DNA of 15,007 nucleotides from Candidatus Homeothermus arabinoxylanisolvens (GTDB lineage Bacteria > Bacteroidota > Bacteroidia > Bacteroidales > Muribaculaceae), in NCBI GenBank assembly GCA_001689405.1, contig LUJO01000046.1:1-15007 (forward strand), given 5' to 3'. Shown here piece by piece: positions 6,579 through 13,418 of the stretch; position 1 is the stretch's first letter, and each line of letters starts with the position of its first letter. Under the pieces are notes generated by a model that was not told where the DNA came from, searched no databases, and was given only the letters and a program-made list of their open reading frames with translations. The translations under genes and the position numbers were made by a program.

Positions 6579-8624
6579 CTATGCGTTCATTGACCGCAGA
6601 AGTTCATCGTTGTCGCGGGTCTTCTCCATCTGGTCGCGCATGAACTCCATAGCTTCGATTGATGTACGGTCGCTAAGATAACGACGCAGTATCCACATAC
6701 GCTGGAGTGTTTCAGGACGCAGCAACAGATCGTCGCGGCGTGTGCTCGACGCCATGATGTCGACGGCCGGGAATATGCGCTTGTTCGATAATTTGCGGTC
6801 AAGCTGAAGCTCCATGTTGCCCGTACCCTTGAACTCCTCGAAGATGACTTCGTCCATCTTAGAGCTGGTTTCGGTAAGCGCGGTGGCTATGATGGTCAGC
6901 GAACCGCCGTTTTCTATGTTGCGCGCGGCACCGAAGAACCGCTTGGGCTTCTGAAGGGCATTGGCGTCGACACCTCCCGACAGAATCTTGCCCGATGCGG
7001 GCGACACGGTATTGTACGCTCTCGCAAGACGGGTTATGGAGTCAAGAAGTATCACAACATCATGACCGCATTCTACCATACGCTTGGCTTTTTCAAGCAC
7101 AATGCCGGCAATCTTCACATGGCGGTCGGCAGGCTCGTCAAAGGTGGACGCTATCACCTCGGCGTTTACACTGCGGCTCATGTCGGTCACCTCCTCCGGA
7201 CGTTCGTCAATGAGCAGTATGATTATATACGTATCAGGATGATTTTCCGCTATGGCGTTGGCTATATCCTTCAGCAATATGGTCTTACCGGTTTTGGGAG
7301 GCGCTACGATAAGTCCGCGCTGTCCTTTGCCTATAGGAGAGAACATGTCGACTACTCGCGTGGACAGATTGCATGTGCGGCCGCCGGTAAGGTCAAACTT
7401 CTCGTCGGGGAACAAAGGAGTCAGGTGTTCGAAAGGCACACGGTCACGGATAAACTCCGGCGAGCGTCCGTTGACGAGCTTGACATCGCTTAGCGGGAAG
7501 TACTTCTCACCCTCTTTCGGCGGACGTATCCAACCCTCCACCACATCACCGGTCTTAAGACCATGAAGTTTTATCTGAGCCTGTGTCACATACACGTCAT
7601 CGGGCGATGACAGGTAATTGTAATCGCTTGAGCGCAGAAATCCGTACCCGTCAGGCATGACCTCAAGCACGCCCGAAGCCACGAGAAGTCCGTCAAAATT
7701 GTATTGAGGCATGGCAGGTTCAGGCTGCGGCTGCTGTACGGCATTGTTATTATTATTGTTGTTGCGGTTACGTTTGTTTTTCTTGCCCTGCTGTTGCTGG
7801 GGTGCGGCATCCTGTCCCGGTTCCCTTATTATTATAGGTGCGGTAGCCGCGGCTTTTGCGGCCGCCACGGCAGCCTCCTCTTTTTCACGCTGTGTACGCG
7901 GCACAAACTTCCTGTCGCTGCGGAAAAATGATCCGAATGTGGCATCCTTGTTGCTTCCCGGACGGAAATCGCGACGAGGTTTTTCGGCACCTGCCTCGGC
8001 GCCATTATCCTGCTTGGCTTCTTCAGCCGAAGTATCCTGTGCCTCTGTCATCTGTTTATCGGCGGCGGGAGCTGCATCAATCGTCGGCAGCGGCGATATA
8101 AGAGTGAGAGAGTCACGATGGTCATCATCATGAGCTATCGGCACCAATGCATCTTCGGGCCGTATGGCGACTGCTTCTTCAACCGGCACAGACGGCTCGG
8201 CCATATTATCGTTTTCGGCAACAGGAGCCTCGGCAACCTTCTGCACCTTTGACGGACGGCCGCGTTTGCGTCGGGGAGCTTCCGGCATCTCTGTCGTACT
8301 CTCTTTCCCCTCTTCCTGCGGCACCGATGCTTCCGCTGCCACAGGCTGTTCTGCGACAGTATCATCGGTTGAAGCCTGTCGTTGTTTCTTTTTCTTCGGC
8401 TCCGTCTTTTCCGAGGCCTTATTGCTGTTTTGTTTCGGTTCTTTAGGAGCGCGGCGCTTTTTTTCTACTGTTGAGGCGGCGGCAAGATCTATTGCCTGCT
8501 GGTCAAGTATCTTGTACACCAAGTCTTCTTGCTGCAAAGCGTCGACCTTTTTAATACCCATTGATTCAGCGATGTTCTTGAGCTGAGTCTCATCCATCGC
8601 ATTGAGATCGGCGATATTGTACAT
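6579..8624 (-). CDS. rho: Transcription termination factor Rho with long disordered insertion
   Basis: Rho is the hexameric RNA helicase that ends transcription at unstructured C-rich RNA. At 681 residues it is far longer than E. coli Rho (419). Order of parts: Rho_N helical domain (1-45); a low-complexity insertion (about 48-305) rich in Lys, Glu, Ala, Pro, Gln and Asn, with an AT-hook-like RRKRGRPSK at 118-126 and seven consecutive Asn at 288-294; an OB-fold RNA-binding domain (310-388, DGYGFLRS); and the RecA-like ATPase (405-681). Walker A is PPKTGKT (442-448) and Walker B ends at D528 in VVILLD. Catalytic Glu E474 is in DERPEEV, the Q-loop is SGGVDANALQKPKRFFG (549-565), and the arginine finger is R629 in SSTRR. 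All catalytic residues are present. ATG 8624 is preceded by a leader of about 180 nt. tamL and a HAD gene follow closely. Confidence 0.97.
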   Translation of the reverse strand: MYNIADLNAMDETQLKNIAESMGIKKVDALQQEDLVYKILDQQAIDLAAASTVEKKRRAPKEPKQNSNKASEKTEPKKKKQRQASTDDTVAEQPVAAEASVPQEEGKESTTEMPEAPRRKRGRPSKVQKVAEAPVAENDNMAEPSVPVEEAVAIRPEDALVPIAHDDDHRDSLTLISPLPTIDAAPAADKQMTEAQDTSAEEAKQDNGAEAGAEKPRRDFRPGSNKDATFGSFFRSDRKFVPRTQREKEEAAVAAAKAAATAPIIIREPGQDAAPQQQQGKKNKRNRNNNNNNNAVQQPQPEPAMPQYNFDGLLVASGVLEVMPDGYGFLRSSDYNYLSSPDDVYVTQAQIKLHGLKTGDVVEGWIRPPKEGEKYFPLSDVKLVNGRSPEFIRDRVPFEHLTPLFPDEKFDLTGGRTCNLSTRVVDMFSPIGKGQRGLIVAPPKTGKTILLKDIANAIAENHPDTYIIILLIDERPEEVTDMSRSVNAEVIASTFDEPADRHVKIAGIVLEKAKRMVECGHDVVILLDSITRLARAYNTVSPASGKILSGGVDANALQKPKRFFGAARNIENGGSLTIIATALTETSSKMDEVIFEEFKGTGNMELQLDRKLSNKRIFPAVDIMASSTRRDDLLLRPETLQRMWILRRYLSDRTSIEAMEFMRDQMEKTRDNDELLRSMNA
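7743..7763 (-). repeat. AAT/AAC trinucleotide run encoding seven Asn in Rho
   Basis: Seven Asn codons in a row (mixed AAT and AAC; three AAT are consecutive) encode Rho residues 288-294 inside the disordered insertion. Length change by replication slippage would keep the frame. The codon mixture makes it less slippery than a pure repeat. Confidence 0.8.
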
Positions 8625-8806
8625 TATTAATATATAGAAATTAATTATATCATCTTAAGACATTTACATCCATAGTCGGGTTCAAGAAGTACCGAGGATA
8701 GGACGTGCCTTATTTGTTTTATAAACTGAGGAATGTTGAACGGAGATCTGCTAATGTAATGTCACGATATGACAGTGTCGCATTTAATCACCTGTTCGTT
8801 GAAACT
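8625..8806 (-). promoter_or_regulatory. Long 5' leader of rho
   Basis: The predicted rho transcript starts near 8806, so about 180 nt precede the ATG. The leader holds a TGTCA-N5-TGACA dyad (8760-8774). It also has a short open frame of ten codons beginning at the ATG of TTAAATGCGACA on the minus strand, and a seven-codon frame close to rho. No other gene is visible. Rho represses its own mRNA through leader termination in E. coli; the same here is inference. Confidence 0.4.
8760..8774. repeat. Inverted repeat TGTCA-N5-TGACA in the rho leader
   Basis: TGTCA (8760-8764) and TGACA (8770-8774) are exact inverted copies separated by CGATA. In RNA this is a 5-bp hairpin with a 5-nt loop; in DNA it could be an operator about 30-45 nt downstream of the predicted start. 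Its function is unknown. Confidence 0.45.
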
Positions 8807-8811
8807 ATTTG

Positions 8812-8842
8812 CAAAGATATATCCTTTCCACGACACAACAAA
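8812..8842 (-). promoter_or_regulatory. rho operon promoter, full Bacteroidota consensus
   Basis: On the minus strand TTTG (8842-8839), 19 bp, then TATCTTTG (8819-8812) match the TTTG-N19-TAnnTTTG promoter bound by the Bacteroidota primary sigma factor. This is one of the two best matches in the window, along with rmuC. Confidence 0.75.
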
Positions 8843-8911
8843 CTAAACGGGCAAAAAGTTTTCGATAAATGATTTTAAATACACTTTTTTCTCAAAAAAG
8901 ATGCAAAAGCA

Positions 8912-8942
8912 TTTTATTTTCGCTAAAAAATAACTAACTTTG
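8912..8942 (+). promoter_or_regulatory. Plus-strand promoter of the 8949-9201 RNA unit
   Basis: TAACTTTG (8935-8942) is a full TAnnTTTG match. Nineteen bp upstream lies TTTT (8912-8915), a three-of-four match to the -33 TTTG. It faces away from the rho promoter. No coding sequence follows for almost 400 nt, and an intrinsic terminator intervenes. Confidence 0.5.
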
Positions 8943-8948
8943 CATCGA

Positions 8949-9201
8949 ATAGAGACAAATTGTTGATTTTTACCTTAGACTGACTGATTATTTTACGCAA
9001 CATTTTTTCGGACTAAGGAAAAAGGCAACAAAAACATTGGAAAAACGCTGTGAAGCGGATTTCCCTTGTATTAAAGTGAAAAAAGAATTTTTTCTTAACA
9101 CTTTAAATCGCTATAAGACAACTATCTTTAGAATCACAGAATCATGCCTTTTGGCTTTAGTCCGGCTCCTCCTTGTTTGAAAGGAGGAACGGGCATTTTT
9201 T
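8949..9201 (+). ncRNA. Candidate structured small RNA, family not recognised
   Basis: About 250 nt lie between a promoter (8935-8942) and an intrinsic terminator, with no credible open frame. Two strong folds are visible. Hairpin 1 pairs TTGTTG (8960-8965) with CAACAA (9026-9031), TTTTT (8967-8971) with AAAAA (9019-9023), CCTTAG (8973-8978) with CTAAGG (9013-9018), and CTGA (8980-8983) with TCGG (9008-9011). The arms are interrupted only by single A bulges or mismatches and a GG, around a 24-nt loop. Hairpin 2 pairs TTAAAGT (9071-9077) with ACTTTAA (9100-9106) and GAAAAAA (9078-9084) with TTTTTTC (9088-9094) around GAA, with a 5-nt bulge TTAAC. A short CGCT-GTGA-AGCG hairpin (9046-9057) lies between them. 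It is not tmRNA, RNase P RNA or SRP RNA by their usual motifs. A 6S-type RNA, a regulatory sRNA or a leader attenuator for the downstream glycosyltransferase are all possible. Confidence 0.5.
9161..9201 (+). terminator. Intrinsic terminator of the small-RNA unit
   Basis: TCCTCCTT (9167-9174) pairs with AAGGAGGA (9181-9188) over a GTTTGA loop. CCG (9162-9164) with CGG (9190-9192) can extend the stem across a small internal loop. Six T follow at 9196-9201. An alternative outer pairing is ATGCC (9144-9148) with GGCAT (9192-9196). Confidence 0.75.
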
Positions 9202-9263
9202 ATACCCCTCCCCTACATCGCCCCGGCGCATCATCCGCAAGGCCAGTAGCAGGACTCCCACCT

Positions 9264-9279
9264 GTTTTGATGTCAAAAC
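9264..9279. repeat. Operator-like inverted repeat GTTTTGA-TG-TCAAAAC
   Basis: Seven-base arms (9264-9270 and 9273-9279) are exact inverse copies around TG. The dyad covers the TTTG that serves as -33 candidate for the glycosyltransferase promoter, so a bound dimeric regulator could block RNA polymerase. The role is inferred from position only. Confidence 0.45.
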
Positions 9280-9300
9280 GAATCATATTACGTATATTTG
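9266..9300 (+). promoter_or_regulatory. Promoter of the glycosyltransferase gene
   Basis: TATATTTG (9293-9300) is a full TAnnTTTG match 31 nt before the ATG at 9332. TTTG at 9266-9269 is 23 bp upstream, slightly longer than usual spacing. It shows that the gene need not be read from the upstream RNA promoter. Confidence 0.55.
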
Positions 9301-9331
9301 CAGCAGATTAAAAACGCAATACAAGCATTAC

Positions 9332-10444
9332 ATGAGATTCCTTTCATTACCTGTACTCTCTTATATAGAGAATATATATAATGACACGCGAAATACCGCG
9401 AATCCGGCGGTGTGCCGGCCACGCCATAGCCTGAATATAGTATATCTTGCAAAATATATAAACAGTTTCGGAGGTATAGAGACAAGGATATCGGCCTACG
9501 CCGAAGCATTGGCCCGGATGAACTGCAATGTCATTTTTGCATCAGAACAAAATGACTGCAAAGCCATAAAAAGCCGTTTCACCTGCCTGCACATAAACTT
9601 TCATGCACGCAACTTTCAGAAAAGTCTCCTCAAGATAATCAAAAGCCACAATATTGACGTTGTCGAGTTCCAGACAAGAAGCCGACGGTTTATCTATTCG
9701 CTTGACCTTGAAGAGATAAAACGCTACTGCCGCGTAGGATGCTGCATACACGGCGAGATACCGGCCATCGACATCCCCTCAATCAACCGCATGGATTACC
9801 GCATACTCATATCGGATCTTCTGTGCTCGATCAACTACGACAAGCTGAACCACTACAGGATACTGCCCAATGCCATCAGGCACATACGGCCCGTATGGAA
9901 ATACAGCCATCATACAAAGGCGCTGATAGTAAGTCGTATAACAAAAGACAAATTCAATCAGTTGTGCTCCGCCATAGAATATTGCCGTGCAAAAAACATT
10001 CAGTTCACCATTGCCGGCTCCACAAAACGCGACGACACGGCAAAAAGGCTCAAGAGGCTCTATAATCTTGATAACACCATATTTACCGATGAAGAGATTG
10101 ACACATTGCAATATCTGAGAGAACACGTCAACGAATATCTCATGGTTGCCGGAGTAGGACAAGTGCTGCTTGAGGCCGGCTCACTTGGCTATCCTTGTCT
10201 GCTCGTATCAGATATTAAAGCCGGCTATTCGACATTTCTCACACGCAAAAACATCAGAGGCAATTTCGGCAGAAATCTTACACTAACCCATTTTTCAGAG
10301 GCCAAACGGCATTTACTCGTCCCGGAAATCGACATATCCGCCATTGCCGACTATGACATATCCGATGCAATCCGTCAAGACTTCAGCATGCACGACCGCA
10401 TCAATGACTATATCCCCTACATAAGCGGGGAGGTGTCAGTGTAG
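9332..10444 (+). CDS. Divergent GT4-like (GT-B fold) glycosyltransferase
   Basis: This soluble protein of 370 residues has no signal peptide or membrane segment. The N-terminal half opens with NIVYLAKYINSFGGIE (35-50), where the GG pair fits the sugar-nucleotide glycine loop of GT-B enzymes, followed by the usual helix (AYAEALARMNC). The C-terminal half has ALIVSRITKDK (197-207), FTIAGS (225-230) and GVGQVLLEAGSLGYPCLLVSD (274-294), in which E281 sits where GT4 enzymes bind the donor nucleotide. Donor and acceptor are unknown; a role in surface glycan or lipooligosaccharide synthesis is only a guess. A TTG start further upstream would run through the terminator, so I chose ATG 9332, just after its own promoter. 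It is not in a glycan gene cluster, and its 5' end is more A/T-rich than its neighbours, which may indicate transfer. It ends 7 nt from the convergent nrdG. Confidence 0.65.
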   Translation: MRFLSLPVLSYIENIYNDTRNTANPAVCRPRHSLNIVYLAKYINSFGGIETRISAYAEALARMNCNVIFASEQNDCKAIKSRFTCLHINFHARNFQKSLLKIIKSHNIDVVEFQTRSRRFIYSLDLEEIKRYCRVGCCIHGEIPAIDIPSINRMDYRILISDLLCSINYDKLNHYRILPNAIRHIRPVWKYSHHTKALIVSRITKDKFNQLCSAIEYCRAKNIQFTIAGSTKRDDTAKRLKRLYNLDNTIFTDEEIDTLQYLREHVNEYLMVAGVGQVLLEAGSLGYPCLLVSDIKAGYSTFLTRKNIRGNFGRNLTLTHFSEAKRHLLVPEIDISAIADYDISDAIRQDFSMHDRINDYIPYISGEVSV

Positions 10445-10451
10445 GTGCGCT

Positions 10452-10931
10452 TCATGACCAAAGCACAATGTTGTCAGGGGTCGAGCGCGCTACATCTATA
10501 AGGCGCTGGTTAGACGAGCCTCGGAAACGCAGTCCGATATCACGCAGCGACTCTACAAACTCGCCGTCGACAAGCACATCGATATACGACAACAATTCAG
10601 AGTATGAGGGATTTTCAGCTATCTCTTCATAGCGATATCCGGTATAGCACCATATATTGCGGCCATCGGCTTTCAACCGCTTCGCGAGCTCAGTCAGCGG
10701 CCCCGACTGCATAAGCGGATCGCCGCCCGAAAAAGTGACATTAAAGTCATTTTCGTCAACGGCCGCCACGATATCGTCGATTGACATGGCCATGCCGCCT
10801 GCCGGATCCCACGACTGCGGATTATGGCAACCCTTACAGTGGTGGCTACAGCCTGAAAAATATATGGAAGTGCGGAGCCCCGGCCCGTCGACCGAGGTTC
10901 CGCCCACTATATCGAGAACGCGCAGTTTCAT
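10452..10931 (-). CDS. nrdG: Anaerobic ribonucleotide reductase activating protein (NrdG)
   Basis: This 159-residue radical-SAM enzyme installs the glycyl radical on NrdD. The N-terminus LRVLDIVGGTSVDGPGLR is typical of NrdG. The [4Fe-4S] cluster motif CxxxCxxC is C28, C32 and C35 (GCSHHCKGCHNP), and the SAM-binding SGGDP lies near residues 69-73. Family length is normal and no key residue is lost. The ATG at 10931 begins 6 nt after the nrdD stop, so the two are cotranscribed from the nrdD promoter. The stop is only 7 nt from that of the convergent glycosyltransferase, leaving no room for a separate terminator. Confidence 0.95.
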   Translation of the reverse strand: MKLRVLDIVGGTSVDGPGLRTSIYFSGCSHHCKGCHNPQSWDPAGGMAMSIDDIVAAVDENDFNVTFSGGDPLMQSGPLTELAKRLKADGRNIWCYTGYRYEEIAENPSYSELLSYIDVLVDGEFVESLRDIGLRFRGSSNQRLIDVARSTPDNIVLWS

Positions 10932-10937
10932 AACTGT

Positions 10938-13145
10938 TTATTTATGCACCACACGGTCGTTTAGTTCGGCCAACTTGGCATTGTTCCAGCGGTCGGTGGT
11001 ACCGACAAGATAGCCCGTGATGCGCTGAAGTTTGTCTATGGCCTTGCTGCCGCACAGCGGACACTCGTCAAGATTCTCCTGTGCATCCTCATAGCCGCAG
11101 CTCATGCAGCGGTTGCGGTTATGGTTTACCGAGCCGTAACCGATATTATACTTGTCCATCAAGTCCACTATATCGCTGATAGCCTCGGGATTGTGGGTGG
11201 CGTCGCCGTCAATCTCCACATAGAATATGTGGCCTCCGCGGGTCAGTTCATGATATGGAGCCTCGACCTTAGCCTTATGTCGCGGCGAGCACTTGTAGTA
11301 TACGGGCACATGGTTGGAATTGGTGTAATATATCTTGTCAGTGATACCCGGAAGCACACCGAACGTCTTACGGTCGGCCTTTGTGAACTTGCCCGACAGA
11401 CCCTCGGCAGGAGTGGCAAGTACCGAGAAGTTGTGCTCATATTTTTCGGAGTACTCGTTGGCACGGCTGCGCATGTGCGACACAATCCTCAATCCGAGCG
11501 CCTGAGCCTCTTCGTCTTCGCCGTGATGCTTGCCTACAAGAGCGACAAGACACTCGGCAAGACCGATAAATCCGATACCGAGCGTACCTTGATTAATGAC
11601 GCTCTCTATGGTGTCGCCGGGCTTGAGCTTGTCGCTGCCGTTCCACAGACGCGACATAAGCAACGGGAACTGCTTGGCAAGCGCCGTCTTCTGAAATTCA
11701 TAACGGTCGCAGAGCTGACGGGCCGTTATGTCAAGCACTTCGTCAAGTTTAGAGAAGAAGCGACGTATGCGCTCCTCTTTATCGAGTATGTTCATGCACT
11801 CGATGGCTATGCGCACTATATTGATGGTAGAGAAGCTTAGGTTGCCGCGCCCTATCGATGTTTTCTCACCGAAACGGTTTTCAAAGACTCGTGTGCGGCA
11901 TCCCATCGTAGCCACCTCATACTTATAACGCTCGGGGTCATTTATATCCCACTTCTCATGATAATTGAATGTAGCGTCGAGATTCACAAAGTTAGGGAAG
12001 AAACGACGTGCGGTCACTTTGCATGCCAGTTTGTACAAGTCATAGTTACGGTCATCGGGCAGATAGCTCACGCCACGTTTTTTCTTCCATATCTGTATGG
12101 GAAATATGGCGGTCGCTCCGTTGCCTACACCCTCGTATGTCGAGTTCAGCAACTCGCGTATTATGCACCGTCCCTCGGCCGAGGTGTCGGTACCGTAGTT
12201 TATGGAGCTGAAAACGACCTGATTGCCGCCACGCGAGTGTATGGTGTTCATGTTATGGATAAACGCTTCCATAGCCTGATGCACACGATCCACGGTCTTA
12301 TTGACAGCATGTTGTTTAACACGCTCCACGCCGACAAGACCGTCAAGCGGACGCTTGATATAATCCTCAATCGGCGCGTCATACAACTCCGAATAGTCGT
12401 TGCCGTCAAATGCCTCGACCTGCTTCACCTCTTCCACATAAGAAGAGCGGACAAAAGGCGCGAGATAAAAGTCAAAGGCAGGTATAGCCTGTCCGCCGTG
12501 CATCTCGTTCTGCGCCGTCTCAAGCGAAATACAACCGATTATGCTTGCAGTCTCTATTCGCTTGGCCGGACGCGACTCGCCGTGTCCGGCAGAAAATCCG
12601 TAAGTCAATATACGGTCCAGCGGATGCTGCACGCACGTAAGACTTTTTGTAGGATAATAATCCTTGTCATGTATGTGCAGATAACCGTTGCGCACGGCCT
12701 CTCTCGCTTCGTGCGACAGCAGATAATCGTCAACAAACGGCTTGGTAGTCTCGCTCGCAAACTTCATCATCATGCCGGCGGGCGAGTCGGTGTTCATGTT
12801 CGCGTTTTCACGGGTTATATCGTTGCTCTTGGCTTCGATTATCTCAAGAAACATGTCGCGCGTCTTGGCACGCCGAGCTATATTGCGCTGGTCGCGGTAA
12901 GCAATATAACGCTTGGCCACCTCCTTGCGCGGGCTCTTCATGAGCTCAACTTCCACACGGTCCTGAATCTCTTCAACGGTCATGCGTTCATTGCCCGACA
13001 TGCTTATTCGGTCTGTGATTTTATGTATGAGCGATTCATCTTCGCCCATTTCGGTTTGGAGCATGGCTTTTCTTATAGCCGCCTTGATTTTCTCGTCGTT
13101 ATAGCCCACGACACGACCGTCGCGCTTAACTACCGTCTGTATCAT
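10938..13145 (-). CDS. nrdD: Anaerobic ribonucleoside-triphosphate reductase (class III, NrdD)
   Basis: This 735-residue glycyl-radical enzyme reduces NTPs to dNTPs without oxygen, in the cytosol. Residues about 1-90 form an ATP-cone (VVKRDGRVVGYNDEKI) for allosteric control. The barrel carries GCISLETAQNEMHGGQ and MGCRTRV, whose cysteines fit the active-site thiol positions of class III enzymes. A C-terminal zinc site is formed by C680/C683 (CMSC) and C695/C698 (CPLC). The radical glycine is G711 in RITGYLVG. An upstream ATG at 13193 is in frame and would add 16 residues, but a TAGCTTTG -7 box lies at 13188-13181, inside that extension. A transcript from it would begin past the upstream ATG, so I chose ATG 13145 (MIQTVVKRDG), which also matches the family. 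nrdG follows after 6 nt. No clear NrdR box is visible. Confidence 0.96.
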   Translation of the reverse strand: MIQTVVKRDGRVVGYNDEKIKAAIRKAMLQTEMGEDESLIHKITDRISMSGNERMTVEEIQDRVEVELMKSPRKEVAKRYIAYRDQRNIARRAKTRDMFLEIIEAKSNDITRENANMNTDSPAGMMMKFASETTKPFVDDYLLSHEAREAVRNGYLHIHDKDYYPTKSLTCVQHPLDRILTYGFSAGHGESRPAKRIETASIIGCISLETAQNEMHGGQAIPAFDFYLAPFVRSSYVEEVKQVEAFDGNDYSELYDAPIEDYIKRPLDGLVGVERVKQHAVNKTVDRVHQAMEAFIHNMNTIHSRGGNQVVFSSINYGTDTSAEGRCIIRELLNSTYEGVGNGATAIFPIQIWKKKRGVSYLPDDRNYDLYKLACKVTARRFFPNFVNLDATFNYHEKWDINDPERYKYEVATMGCRTRVFENRFGEKTSIGRGNLSFSTINIVRIAIECMNILDKEERIRRFFSKLDEVLDITARQLCDRYEFQKTALAKQFPLLMSRLWNGSDKLKPGDTIESVINQGTLGIGFIGLAECLVALVGKHHGEDEEAQALGLRIVSHMRSRANEYSEKYEHNFSVLATPAEGLSGKFTKADRKTFGVLPGITDKIYYTNSNHVPVYYKCSPRHKAKVEAPYHELTRGGHIFYVEIDGDATHNPEAISDIVDLMDKYNIGYGSVNHNRNRCMSCGYEDAQENLDECPLCGSKAIDKLQRITGYLVGTTDRWNNAKLAELNDRVVHK

Positions 13146-13180
13146 TTGAAAAAAGAATTGAGGATTATTTGATGTATCCG

Positions 13181-13212
13181 CAAAGCTACACATTGTTTAC
13201 ATATTATACAAC
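13181..13212 (-). promoter_or_regulatory. nrdDG promoter
   Basis: The minus strand has GTTG (13212-13209), 20 bp, then TAGCTTTG (13188-13181). The start would fall near 13174, giving a leader of about 30 nt to the ATG at 13145. Confidence 0.65.
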
Positions 13213-13418
13213 AAGAATCATCGACAAGTTATCAACAATTTTATTTTTGGAAAACTTTCGGCCACAGACAAAAGAGACAAAACACTAAATACCAAATAAT
13301 TACCTTTCGGTTTTGGGAAACTATGTTTAAAAACACAAAAATCACAATTTAAATTACAGACAATCTGCCGTGTCACCTGCAACAACAAAACTAAGAATTC
13401 AATTTTACTTTCACCCCC

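Noticed and set aside
9144..9308. Plus-strand small open frame of 54 codons starting at ATG 9144
   Set aside because: It runs through the intrinsic terminator and the next promoter and has no protein-like features.
9173..9331. Upstream extension of the glycosyltransferase from a TTG at 9173
   Set aside because: The extension starts inside the terminator hairpin and crosses the TATATTTG promoter box, and it has no recognisable domain.
11958..13172. Plus-strand open frame of 404 codons inside nrdD
   Set aside because: It is antisense to an intact nrdD with all catalytic motifs, so it is a shadow of codon usage.
13229..13237. DnaA-box-like TTATCAACA near nrdD
   Set aside because: It differs from TTATCCACA at one position, is single and has no origin-like context.
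13261..13320. Possible NrdR box (ACACTAAATA) upstream of nrdD
   Set aside because: Only a half-match, without the palindromic second half or a paired box at about 15 bp.
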